DNA from: Saccharomycopsis phalli
Lineage: Eukaryota; Ascomycota; Saccharomycetes; Ascoideales; Saccharomycopsidaceae
Reading direction: 5' to 3'
NCBI GenBank assembly: GCA_020342235.1
Contig: CP073215.1
Location: 1,736,001 to 1,800,000, forward strand
DNA length: 64,000 bases
The notes under the pieces are model-generated. The model was not told the DNA's origin. It did no database searches and saw nothing but the letters and a program-made list of their open reading frames with translations. Shown here piece after piece: positions 39,540 through 48,848 of the stretch; position 1 is the stretch's first letter; every line of letters begins with the position of its first letter. The translations under genes were made by a program, and so were the position numbers.

Positions 39540-40036
39540 ACAAGAATATTCAGCACATTCCCAATGTGTTTGAGACTGTGATCCGAGGATACTTGACCGA
39601 TGGTGCGGAGATCGCTAGAGATATTGAATGTGGAGCTACGTAATCTGTACAGAAGATGCTTTCTGCAATACTTCAAAAGCAGCAAGCCTGTCAGCATCTT
39701 GGTAAGGAAAGGTTTACTTACTGAGTGGGGCCTTGCAATTCTGGTCGCTTTATACACTAGACCACTTAAACAGTACAATAGGCCACTTTCTATTCCTATT
39801 CTATATTGTAGTTGCCACTATATCTAATTAGCGCATCATCTACCATCCTTACAAACGTTCTTACCTTGGACCCAAACATTTGTACCGTGGTTGGTTACTC
39901 TGACGTCCGCTTTTGGCTAGGCGGCATACAGCAAAGACACGGCACATTTTGAGGAATGCAACTGCCCCATGGTACAAAATATATTTATATACCAGGCATG
40001 AACTGGAGTTAATCATATCTTACACTGATACGTGAA

Positions 40037-40648
40037 ATGAAATATATTATTGTTGCTGGCTTGGTTTCCGGTATCTCGGCCCTACATGGCGTTGGCGCTC
40101 CTGTAGGATTCACCACCTCGGTGGACCCAACACTAGATCAAGACACTACTTCATCTAGTATGGACAGTGACACAGACGCAAGCTCCCCAACAGACTCCGC
40201 CAGTGCTTCCACCACGAGTTCCATGCCAGCTTCGTCGGCATCTCTGAGCAGCACGGTGCACATGCCGCTATCCGAATCTGGATCTACTACTACAAACAAA
40301 ACAGGCGCAGTTGTCACTGGCACTCCGTCACCAGTCTCATCTTTTCATCCTACGTCTTTTACCCGAGTTGCTGTCGCTGGTTTTACCAACACCTCTATGC
40401 TGAGTTCTCCAAGCTCCAGTTCCAGCAATGTGGTCATGTCCAACCAAGTAAGCTCAGAGAAACATACAATGTCCGGATCCTCTACCCACATACTTAACCT
40501 CTCCTCGTCAAATTCCTTATCACCCTCCTCAACCTCTTCATCCTTTTCGTCCTCCTCGTCATCTGTCAAGTCTGGTGCTGGCGCCGACAACTTGAAGACA
40601 GGAGGCGGTTTTGCTGCTGCCGCAATGTTTGTGCTTGCTCTCATTTAA
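40037..40648 (+). CDS. GPI-anchored Ser/Thr-rich cell-wall protein
   Basis: The 203-residue protein has an N-terminal signal peptide (MKYIIVAGLVSGISA), a long Ser/Thr-rich body suited to O-mannosylation, and two or more N-glycosylation sequons (for example in TTNKTG and TNTSM). It ends in a GPI signal: small residues (KSGAGADN) followed by a hydrophobic tail (GGGFAAAAMFVLALI). No cysteines or enzymatic motif are seen, so it is probably a structural mannoprotein of the wall, as in the Candida PGA group. A TATTTATA box lies about 50 bases upstream. It borders the gene-free interval. The specific orthologue cannot be told because such proteins diverge quickly. Confidence 0.8.
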   Translation: MKYIIVAGLVSGISALHGVGAPVGFTTSVDPTLDQDTTSSSMDSDTDASSPTDSASASTTSSMPASSASLSSTVHMPLSESGSTTTNKTGAVVTGTPSPVSSFHPTSFTRVAVAGFTNTSMLSSPSSSSSNVVMSNQVSSEKHTMSGSSTHILNLSSSNSLSPSSTSSSFSSSSSSVKSGAGADNLKTGGGFAAAAMFVLALI

Positions 40649-40782
40649 ATTCATTTTCTGTATTACTAAGACTCATATAGCTGCAATATACATGTTATAG
40701 GCCGTGTAGATTTTCTGAATGACCCGTGTAGTTGGTGCAAAAAGCACACAAAAAAATTATCTAGCATCACATTTTCCAGACC

Positions 40783-43700
40783 ATGGACGTTTCCAATCGC
40801 ACCGAGCAGATCACCAAGAAATTAAGAGGATCAAAAAATATTGACGAGGTTCTTGAGTTGACTCTTTATTTATTGGAAAATGAAACGCCTTTACCTCAGA
40901 AACAGGTGTTTATTCTACACATGTTGGATCACCGACTCAATGGTGACTTGAATTCAAAAAAGAACATCACCGCTCTGAACCCATTAACTTGGAAGTGTCT
41001 TGCACTTCTATTGGACCAGACTCGTTTAAAAATAATCCCCGAATCTCAGAGATTGGTGATGGTCCAGTTATTTAAGGGCATGAGAGTCGTGGAGTTGGTG
41101 ACCAACAGCATGAGTCCCCAGCTTGTAGGACCAAGTCTCGAATTCCTACAAACCATGATGAATGAGAATTTACTAAATTTATCAAGTAAAAACTCTTCAG
41201 GTGCATTGGAAATGTTTTTGTCGGTCTTCCAGCGGTTCTTGGAGACAATAACTACGAGTCATGACAAATTTAAATACTGGCTAGGCATATTGGAAAATGT
41301 CTACCAGTATTTACTCGCAAATGAATCTATTAATGAGTATTTCAATAAAAGGGACTCGCTGAAAAATGGAAACATCAAAGATTTGGTGAAGTTTCACAAA
41401 GACAATTCCAAAATCGTCCAGAGAATGTTCTTGGAAAGCAAGTTATTAGGAATACTTCTCAATATACTCAGAAATGAGCGCATGGTGTTTCCAGTGAGAA
41501 TTGTTAATATATTTTTGAAAAATCTGGTGAGCCCTGATGTATCAGACTCGAGCAAACTCAATTACCAACAGCTTATTGTAAATGTGGCAATGCTTACCGA
41601 CCAACCCAGACAGAATTTATTGCTATTATACCGGTTCATCTTGGATATTTTTTCTCGTCAGCAATTCAGCGAAGCAAACCGCATTCTTATCCTCTCCATC
41701 CAGGCTATAAGTGACATCACTATTAATGAACTACTTCAAGTGAATATTGAGAACTTGATAGAGAACCCTCGGTTGGAAATTTCTTTGAGCCCCGAATATA
41801 TTACTGAATTGTACCAGCAGGAGCTTATGAAGACTGGAATAGACTACGAGACTTTTAATGACATGAAAATTACAGACTTTGTGCCACCTGAGAATATTGA
41901 TTCATTAAACATACAGCTATTAAGACAACTTTTAACCATCGACAATAAATTTCATACAAGCAAAAACATTGACAAGTACGGATTCTTTATAGTTGTACTC
42001 TATTGGGGCTCTAGTCACATTTCTGAGATATTCCAGCAGTTTTTTAGTTATTTTTCTCGCAATTCATTGCTATTCATGGAGTTCTTGAACTATTACAAAA
42101 AGTTATACACCATTAAGGCGGATTACCAGTTTGACTCCTTGGTGACTTCGAAGTTGGGTGTTCTTTCGTTACCTCAATTGATCGGCATATACAAGAATCA
42201 GGTTTCAGATATAACAGGATCTAATAGTGATGCATGCTTGGCTATGTTGATTGTGTTCACGAAATACTTGAACTCCAAATCCAGCAACTCTAACATCTTC
42301 AGTAGCGCAAATCTACTCAAAGATACGTTCACTACGATATTCCAGCTTGGATTCGACACTGAATTATACCATGAACTTCTATTTCAGATATATTCTTTCG
42401 TTGATAATGAAGATTTTTCTCCAGGCCAATTTACCGGTAAATTCTACGGTCAATTATTAACTCTAGAATACATTGAAACATCTGGTGCCAATATTGATAT
42501 AGACTCAATATTTTCAGACATTTTAAAGTTGATTAAACTGGAAGATCTGCGCGTTGATGCGATCACACTTTTGTTTCAACGTTTCTTTAATATCATAAGT
42601 CAAGCCTCTGGGCAGGTACAAAAAAAATTAGTTCTGAAGCTTTTCAGCTTGGTAGAGCTTCCAAGCGATATTCTTGACAATAAGCTTATATTTGAGTTTC
42701 CATCAGTGTCAAATACCATAATTGAGTACGCCATTAGCCATTTGAAGCTGTGCTGTACTTGGTTAGAAAAGATTCCGGTACATTGTTTCACCAAGACACA
42801 GAAAGTTCAATTATTAAATAAATTAGAAGAGCTTGTTGTCAAGACGGATTGGGTAAAGCATCATTCACTTGCTATATTGGTAAGACGGTGTATAATCCAT
42901 ATTCTCGCATTTCCTACATTCAACTCAAAGTTGGAAACCAAATCAATGGCGCCTATTTTTAAAGGTTTTGAATACTATTCCTGCGCCTCTGAAGACGAAT
43001 ATGAACGCTTACACAGCATTATGAATTTAAATCAAAAGATCGTTACCCAAGTGATAGACAGTCATCTTCAGCAGCATGAGGAGAAAACTTCCCAGTCATA
43101 TATCAAGCAATTAATTATTGAGTTAAAAAAGCCAATAATTGAACTGACATTGATCAATTCCGCAATATTCCAGCATATTTCAAACTTCTATACATTTGAG
43201 TCTGACTTCCTAGAACTCAAGACTAGTTTTATTGAATATTGTCAAAAGGAACTACAAGAAGATCGGACCGCGAAATCTCCATTAATGTACTTGGTAATTA
43301 GCAGCACTCTATTTTCGATCACTGACAAATGCACATGGATCAGTCCGAAAGTTTTTGATTTTGAGTCGCCTGAAATTGAGCGCCAACTCCTTTTAAGACT
43401 CCAGGTGGCCCAATTTCTGATATATTCAAGTGCGATTTCTACATGCAACTACCTTTCGTTCCTCGCAAAAGCATATGATTTAATAAAAAGAGTTACCGGC
43501 TCCTCAGAGGACGTTCTAGTGACTTTGGAACGGAGCGTGTTCAAATTCTACGAGCGATCTGAAGAAAAAGACGTTGTATTTTGTTATGCCTTTTTGCTTC
43601 ATTCCTTAGATTCGCAAGACTCGGACTCTTTGATACAGTTAATGATGGTATTTCTCAAAATCTTCAAAGACAAAAAATATGAAACTATAGACATGAGAAA

Positions 43701-44361
43701 AGTCCTCACTCGAACCTTGTCAAGAGTTCTCATGGAGACAAATAATAGCATGATCTCAGGATCTTTGATGTTAATAAAGTTGATTGTGGATAAGTTGAAT
43801 GGCTACTTTACGCAGTACACTTTTGAACAGACTCTTGAGTTGATATTTAGTATCAGTTGCTTGGCAGACACCGAGGATGTCATAACAGAGATTGCCCAAA
43901 TATTAGCCAGAATGCTTCTATTGAATAGAAATAGACTCTCGAATCGATATCACATATTGATAGAGATATACTCGAAATTATTTGAAAAACTCAGCAGCTT
44001 TTCGGTGACCAGTGCAAAGGCAGTCACTCGAAGTTTGGAGAACTTGTGTCAACCTAGTGACCAGTCGGCCAAGACATTAACAAAGCACAAGAGCGAGCTA
44101 CGATTAAATACCGGTATCATTAAAAAAGATCTTCGAAAGCACTTACCCAACTTACTTTTATGGTTCATTCGCTATTCAATCATGTTGGACTACCCGATAA
44201 AGGTGAAAGAGATTCTCGTGAACCAGGGAGTGTTTGTCATATTTGACGTTTTGTCAGACAAGGAGATTGCAGTCACAAATGCACACTTAGATAATTCAGG
44301 ACGGACATATTTCAAGAGTTTGTACGAGGATTATCAAAAGTATGGTAAATGGAAGCAATAA
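40783..44361 (+). CDS. URB2: Ribosome biogenesis protein Urb2 (Npa2)
   Basis: The 1192-residue nucleolar protein matches Urb2/Npa2 (1174 residues in yeast), which works with Urb1, Rsa3, Dbp6 and Nop8 in an early pre-60S complex. It is an all-helical solenoid without catalytic motifs. The best-conserved part is the C-terminal Urb2/Npa2 domain (about 960-1192), ending NAHLDNSGRTYFKSLYEDYQKYGKWKQ, with LRKHLPNLLLWFIRYSI just before. The ATG at 40783 is the first in frame and is followed by an N-terminus typical of the family. Identification rests on the C-terminal domain plus length. Confidence 0.87.
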   Translation: MDVSNRTEQITKKLRGSKNIDEVLELTLYLLENETPLPQKQVFILHMLDHRLNGDLNSKKNITALNPLTWKCLALLLDQTRLKIIPESQRLVMVQLFKGMRVVELVTNSMSPQLVGPSLEFLQTMMNENLLNLSSKNSSGALEMFLSVFQRFLETITTSHDKFKYWLGILENVYQYLLANESINEYFNKRDSLKNGNIKDLVKFHKDNSKIVQRMFLESKLLGILLNILRNERMVFPVRIVNIFLKNLVSPDVSDSSKLNYQQLIVNVAMLTDQPRQNLLLLYRFILDIFSRQQFSEANRILILSIQAISDITINELLQVNIENLIENPRLEISLSPEYITELYQQELMKTGIDYETFNDMKITDFVPPENIDSLNIQLLRQLLTIDNKFHTSKNIDKYGFFIVVLYWGSSHISEIFQQFFSYFSRNSLLFMEFLNYYKKLYTIKADYQFDSLVTSKLGVLSLPQLIGIYKNQVSDITGSNSDACLAMLIVFTKYLNSKSSNSNIFSSANLLKDTFTTIFQLGFDTELYHELLFQIYSFVDNEDFSPGQFTGKFYGQLLTLEYIETSGANIDIDSIFSDILKLIKLEDLRVDAITLLFQRFFNIISQASGQVQKKLVLKLFSLVELPSDILDNKLIFEFPSVSNTIIEYAISHLKLCCTWLEKIPVHCFTKTQKVQLLNKLEELVVKTDWVKHHSLAILVRRCIIHILAFPTFNSKLETKSMAPIFKGFEYYSCASEDEYERLHSIMNLNQKIVTQVIDSHLQQHEEKTSQSYIKQLIIELKKPIIELTLINSAIFQHISNFYTFESDFLELKTSFIEYCQKELQEDRTAKSPLMYLVISSTLFSITDKCTWISPKVFDFESPEIERQLLLRLQVAQFLIYSSAISTCNYLSFLAKAYDLIKRVTGSSEDVLVTLERSVFKFYERSEEKDVVFCYAFLLHSLDSQDSDSLIQLMMVFLKIFKDKKYETIDMRKVLTRTLSRVLMETNNSMISGSLMLIKLIVDKLNGYFTQYTFEQTLELIFSISCLADTEDVITEIAQILARMLLLNRNRLSNRYHILIEIYSKLFEKLSSFSVTSAKAVTRSLENLCQPSDQSAKTLTKHKSELRLNTGIIKKDLRKHLPNLLLWFIRYSIMLDYPIKVKEILVNQGVFVIFDVLSDKEIAVTNAHLDNSGRTYFKSLYEDYQKYGKWKQ

Positions 44362-44761
44362 TGTATATATAATACAACAAAGCATGATATGTGAACCAAG
44401 GTGTGCGTGTATATATGTAGAATAGTACCTGTTCTAAGAATGTTACATACCTATTATATTTTTTGATACCAAATTCCAGTGCTTCTATTTTTTGATTATC
44501 AACAGTCCGATTTCCTTCTCCACGTATCATACTAGTGCATTTGGCAAAAGGCTACTCGCCGTAGATATATGTATTCTTCTCTCTGATTCCAGAAGCAAGT
44601 ATATTGTTAACTATCTTATGAACTCGTTTTCTAGTTACTATATATTACACACGTCATAATACTGCGTATGTATGTAAAGGTACATGGGCGTAAAATCACA
44701 TCGATTCACGTGACCAAACATATAAATATAGAGTTCCTGTGAATAGGCCATTCATTATCAA
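44362..44761 (+). promoter_or_regulatory. Aldo-keto reductase promoter: CACGTG and TATA box
   Basis: This 400-bp gap has no open frame of note. TCACGTGACC (CACGTG at 44707-44712) lies just before TATAAATATA (44721-44730), which is 32-41 bases upstream of the reductase ATG. The close pairing of a Cbf1-type core with a TATA box suggests regulated expression. Confidence 0.55.
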
Positions 44762-45724
44762 ATGGTTCAATTAAAGAATTCTACCAAAACATTTCGTCTC
44801 AACACTGGTGCTTCAATTCCAGCCGTTGGCCTTGGAACATGGAAAGCCACCGATGAAGCTGAGGCCTTTAACTCTGTCCTTCAGGCCATCAAGGCTGGCT
44901 ACAGACACATTGATACTGCACATGTCTATGGGAATGAGAAACAAGTTGGTGATGCAGTCAATGCCGCTATAAAGCAAGGAATAGTCGAGAGAGAAGAGTT
45001 GTTCATCACTACCAAGCTCTGGAACTTCAATCACCGACGTCCTAAAGAAGCCCTTCAAGAATCTCTTGATAGATTAGGCCTTGACTACGTTGACTTGTAC
45101 TTGGTCCATTGGCCGGTGACAACCATCGAAAAGAAAGATAAGGATGGTAATATCGTTTTTTTGCCTCCAAAAGGAAAGCCGGACTACGAATCGTACTTTG
45201 ACAGGGACTGGGACTATTTGAAGACCTGGCATTTGCTTCAGCTGGTGGTAGGTGAAGGTAAGGCAAAGGCCATTGGGGTTTCTAACTATAATTTGCCGCG
45301 ATTGAAGAAGCTTCTTGAACATAAGGACACCAAGGTGGTTCCTGCTACCAACCAAGTCCAACTACACCCACTATTGCCTGAGGTAGAATTAGTCGACTAT
45401 GCCAAGCAGCACGGTATTATTATCGAGGCATACTCACCACTAGGATCAAATGATGCTCCTGTTTTGAAGAACGAGTTGGTTAATCAAATTGCTAAGAAAA
45501 ACAACATCCCTCCTGCTAACGTCATCTTCAGCTGGATCGTGTCTCGGGGAATTGTGGTGTTGCCAAAATCAGTGCATGAACTGAGAATTATTAGCAACTT
45601 GCAAGTCGCTGATTTGCCACAGGAGGATCTCAAATCACTCACCGAGTTTGCAGAGAAGAATGGGGGTCCGCACAGAATTAGTACGTCTGTATGGCTTCCA
45701 GAAGATTTCTGGGACAATACTTAG
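44762..45724 (+). CDS. GCY1: Aldo-keto reductase, Gcy1/Ypr1 type
   Basis: The 320-residue enzyme reduces aldehydes and ketoses with NADPH (glycerol dehydrogenase and related activities in yeast Gcy1/Ypr1). The AKR tetrad is complete: Asp51, Tyr56, Lys85 and His116 in HIDTAHVYGNE, TTKLW and LVHWP. The cofactor end has LPKSVHELRI. It is slightly longer than Gcy1 (312) because of an insert, DKDGNIVFLPPKGKPDYESYFDRDW, of the kind seen in xylose-reductase-like members. In-frame CTG codons at residues 161 and 274 replace residues that are polar in the family, in line with CTG read as serine. Its TAG stop overlaps the TAA stop of convergent DIA2 by two bases. Confidence 0.93.
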   Translation: MVQLKNSTKTFRLNTGASIPAVGLGTWKATDEAEAFNSVLQAIKAGYRHIDTAHVYGNEKQVGDAVNAAIKQGIVEREELFITTKLWNFNHRRPKEALQESLDRLGLDYVDLYLVHWPVTTIEKKDKDGNIVFLPPKGKPDYESYFDRDWDYLKTWHLLQLVVGEGKAKAIGVSNYNLPRLKKLLEHKDTKVVPATNQVQLHPLLPEVELVDYAKQHGIIIEAYSPLGSNDAPVLKNELVNQIAKKNNIPPANVIFSWIVSRGIVVLPKSVHELRIISNLQVADLPQEDLKSLTEFAEKNGGPHRISTSVWLPEDFWDNT

Positions 45725-47844
45725 CTTGTATAGGAATTATAGCCAAACCGGAGCCACGTTTCAAGTAATGGGTCGCACTCAATTTCCAGTAGATACTCTG
45801 GAACCAAGTCTCCAAAGAGTTTTTTTGAGAACCCATCCATGCCATGGAGAATCACTTTTTTTAGATGTAACCGATCTATTTCCCGTTTTATTTCCTGCAA
45901 TTGTATCACGGGCTCTTTATTTCTGCTCCGTACTTTACTGGACATCGAGTGTGTCTTTCGGCTGCTCTGCATATGTGGTGGCCGATAATCAATAAACTTC
46001 AACAATCCATACAGAGTGATGCTGTTAAAGCTGAGATCCACCATGCTAAGGTTAGCGAACACTTTATCGTCGCGATCTCTGAGCCTCGAAATCGTGTTCG
46101 CAAAATAGATTAGACTTGTATCCGTGCAATTTGTCAGCGGTATCATCAATTCTTCAATATTTGGCACTGAATTAATGAGCCGCTCAAGTACAGTAACCAA
46201 CTCACTAGTGATATCAGGGAAAATATGATTCCCACCAATGTTCAATCTTCTTAATTGCTTTCCTACAACGTCTAGAATTGCCATCAAGTCCAAAAAAGGT
46301 CTGCCACAGTTGTACAAGTCAAGATCCACAAGCTGGCGAATATCTGGAAACAGCACAAGGGCATTGGAAACCCCAAGGGGAAGATGCTCTCTGAAAACTA
46401 ACTTTGTTAAATTAGGCATGAAAGAGTACCCCGCAAAATAGTTTAAATCCACAGCGTCGTTCTGCTCAAGAAAGAGCATATCCAACCTTGGAAGTGACAA
46501 AATCTTGCGTCCGCAGCATTCAGGCGAGGTTCCTGCAAGCGAAGACCAGTCAAAGCCGACAATAATCAATTCAGTCAAACTGGATAGGCAATTGTTTTTG
46601 AATAATACATCTAGAGGAAGTCTAGAATAGTGATATTTCTGGCCTTTTCGGGCAATAAGCAGAAGACGCTTTAGGCTAGTAAATTGAGGAAAGCTTAAGT
46701 CCTCGTTTAATCTGCTTACTTCCAGCAGGTACTGACTGGGGATTCTAATGTTAGCCTTGCTCAAGTTGTTATGGCCATTTACGAATAGCAACAGAAGTGT
46801 ACTCAAACTTGGAAGCAAGCGAAGGATATGATGCTCAATCAGCGGAACTGTGGATATTGAGAGGTAGACATGGCAAAGCCCACTACAAAATGCTTCACCA
46901 GAGTTCCTTAGATGCTCTAAAAACTGGAGCAAGTCAAGATCCCACAATCGAAGAATTAGATTCCTCACACGTAGATTGGCCCTATTATTGCACAAAGTGC
47001 GGACCGCATAACCTTCAGAGGCCACTTTGTTGATGGAAAGAACATCTAGACGACGAACATAGCCTTGTCGTGAAGACCGTTTTAAAAATGAATAGAATTG
47101 ATTAAACGCCGTCGCAGACAATGGATATGTTAGATTGAATGAGGTAAATAAATCACCTAACTGCAATATCTTAGATCTCCATAATTTAGATACTAACGTC
47201 ATGGTCTGGAGTACTTCTCTCATTGAAATATGCTTGAATATTAACAAAAGTATTTCCATGGGGAATTTAGAAACAAAGTCGCTCGACTCTTTTTGATAAT
47301 ATACCTCTTTTAGTACTTGTATATTGATCCGGGGCCTCTTTACTACTTTCGTTTGCTGACTCGTGGTCCGCTTTTTCAACTTACTTTTGACAATCTGTCT
47401 TTGCTTCTGTAATTCATATAGCAGAGTCTTTGAGATATTCACATTGCTATTACTCTCAACCGCCTTGAGCCCTTTGGAATAGACATTATATGCCTCATGG
47501 TAGTTGGATTGTGCCGCCAAAATCTGGCCCAATCGGAGGTAAGGCTTTGTTCCAAAAGGCTGAATCTGCAATAAAGTCAGGGCATCAGTACGCGCCTTAT
47601 CATAGTCACCCAACTGGAAATAAGCAACCAGCCTGAGATCATAAAGAGAAATTAGCTTGGGATGGAATAACTTCCCAGTAGAAGGCTGAGGTGCTAACCC
47701 TAGCTTTTCTCTCTCCTGTATTATAACTGAATCACTTAGCAGGGTTAATTCTCTGATTAGTTTACTTATGAGAGTAATTGACGCGTCGTATTGCCTTGCT
47801 TTTAGGTACCTCTTGCAATTTGAAATTGAATCTTCCAAGTTCAT
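45721..47844 (-). CDS. DIA2: F-box/TPR/LRR protein Dia2
   Basis: The 707-residue protein has the order seen in yeast Dia2 (732 residues): N-terminal TPR-like helices (about 1-140), a basic linker (KSKLKKRTTSQQTKVVKRPR, 153-172), an F-box (about 192-231: SKFPMEILLLIFKHISMREVL to LWRSK), and a long leucine-rich repeat region to the end. Dia2 is the SCF receptor that travels with the replisome and ubiquitylates Mcm7 when replication ends. The TPR anchors it to the replisome in yeast. It converges on the aldo-keto reductase with the two stop codons overlapping, so the 3' UTRs must overlap. Confidence 0.87.
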   Translation of the reverse strand: MNLEDSISNCKRYLKARQYDASITLISKLIRELTLLSDSVIIQEREKLGLAPQPSTGKLFHPKLISLYDLRLVAYFQLGDYDKARTDALTLLQIQPFGTKPYLRLGQILAAQSNYHEAYNVYSKGLKAVESNSNVNISKTLLYELQKQRQIVKSKLKKRTTSQQTKVVKRPRINIQVLKEVYYQKESSDFVSKFPMEILLLIFKHISMREVLQTMTLVSKLWRSKILQLGDLFTSFNLTYPLSATAFNQFYSFLKRSSRQGYVRRLDVLSINKVASEGYAVRTLCNNRANLRVRNLILRLWDLDLLQFLEHLRNSGEAFCSGLCHVYLSISTVPLIEHHILRLLPSLSTLLLLFVNGHNNLSKANIRIPSQYLLEVSRLNEDLSFPQFTSLKRLLLIARKGQKYHYSRLPLDVLFKNNCLSSLTELIIVGFDWSSLAGTSPECCGRKILSLPRLDMLFLEQNDAVDLNYFAGYSFMPNLTKLVFREHLPLGVSNALVLFPDIRQLVDLDLYNCGRPFLDLMAILDVVGKQLRRLNIGGNHIFPDITSELVTVLERLINSVPNIEELMIPLTNCTDTSLIYFANTISRLRDRDDKVFANLSMVDLSFNSITLYGLLKFIDYRPPHMQSSRKTHSMSSKVRSRNKEPVIQLQEIKREIDRLHLKKVILHGMDGFSKKLFGDLVPEYLLEIECDPLLETWLRFGYNSYTS

Positions 47845-48030
47845 GGCCCAGCAACCTCAACGCGTTGCTTGATGCAAACTTAAATGAATACTCACCATGC
47901 ATTTTCCTGCATGATAGGACCAAGTTTCCTGTCATTTCTTCCTTACCATTTCCCTAGTCTTAAAAACTATTTAACTGGGCAGCAAGAAAGAAATTTAAAA
48001 TCTAGTGATTTATTTTATTTTTTATTTATC

Positions 48031-48807
48031 ATGAGAAAACTTTCTGTCTTCGTTGTTGCCATCGTTCCTATCATAGCACTCAATGCCTCACGTATGGTCA
48101 TTCTAGAACCAAATAATACATACACAGAAACCGGTGTAACAACTGTCAGTGATACTGTGTCTATTTCAAGTGGAAGAGGTGCATTGGCAGCTTTTAGGTT
48201 ATTGATAAGCGTTTGGCTAGCGTACACAAAAACCTTCCGTGGTTACATAAAAGGCTGTACTCCCTTGTACGTTGATGATTTCCCGCCTTTCAAAATTACA
48301 GTTTGTACCATCAAGACAGTTTCTTTTGTTCTCAAAACACAAATGGCGATTCTTGCTACTATCCAACATACCCAAACTATTTACAAGGAACTTGATGAAA
48401 CCCAAGTTTTTGAGATTGGTTTGAAGGCGTATTTACGCCGCTCTAGACACGAAAATATACAGGGTGGATACAAAGTTATTGAAGATAACGATGTATTCAA
48501 AACTTCGCAGCTTTCTCTTGCTTTTCCAAAAAATCGTGGTAGTCCAAAGGCCATAATTGAGACAACTTACAATAAAACCACAGGAAATGCAATAATCGGA
48601 ACTTCATTTAAACATGGGGTATATACGGTTGAATTTGATATGGGCTTCAAAATGAATGATCTCACTTTTGAATATTTGGACTACTTGAAAATGTTCCATT
48701 GTGTGACTACGGAGGCCTCAAGAGCAATAAAAGGAAAGCCCAACAAAGGATGCTTAGGAAACCTTCCTTACAATCTTAAAATCGATAACATTAGAAGTCA
48801 TGCATAG
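48031..48807 (+). CDS. Secreted protein, not recognised
   Basis: I do not recognise this 258-residue product. It has a clear signal peptide (MRKLSVFVVAIVPIIALNAS). A second hydrophobic patch spans about 50-65, and there are four cysteines (76, 92, 224, 241) that could form two disulphides. N-glycosylation sequons occur at 28 and 181, and an Arg-Arg pair at 136-137 could serve Kex2 processing into two chains. Such an outline is shared by various yeast secreted effectors and killer-type proteins, but no sequence family is claimed. An in-frame ATG lies upstream at 47884; it would bury the signal peptide, so 48031 is preferred. It is convergent with LTN1, with 41 bases between stops. Confidence 0.65.
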   Translation: MRKLSVFVVAIVPIIALNASRMVILEPNNTYTETGVTTVSDTVSISSGRGALAAFRLLISVWLAYTKTFRGYIKGCTPLYVDDFPPFKITVCTIKTVSFVLKTQMAILATIQHTQTIYKELDETQVFEIGLKAYLRRSRHENIQGGYKVIEDNDVFKTSQLSLAFPKNRGSPKAIIETTYNKTTGNAIIGTSFKHGVYTVEFDMGFKMNDLTFEYLDYLKMFHCVTTEASRAIKGKPNKGCLGNLPYNLKIDNIRSHA

Positions 48808-48848
48808 TCTATGCTTTCCAAAATATATCTTAATATACATATTTACAC

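Larger units (their letters stand above)
35068..40036. other. ~5-kb gene-free interval with coding-like debris
   Basis: No intact recognisable gene lies in this stretch, which is by far the longest such gap in the window. Base composition is not AT-rich; about 35700-36450 is GC-richer than the flanks. Several 50-80 codon open patches look protein-like but end in stops or shift frame: 35311-35529 (+), 38097-38333 (-), 39022-39207 (+) and 39360-39539 (+). A short triplicated repeat lies at 37239-37286 and a TATATAAA at 36517. The simplest reading is one or more decayed genes; a regional centromere, which in several CUG-clade yeasts is a gene-free stretch of a few kilobases, is an alternative. 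The right 100 bp is the promoter of the GPI-protein gene. Confidence 0.6.

Noticed and set aside
35068-40036. Centromere as a firm call
   Set aside because: A gene-free interval alone is not enough; composition is not distinctive and broken frames suggest gene decay. Kept as a hypothesis in the findings.
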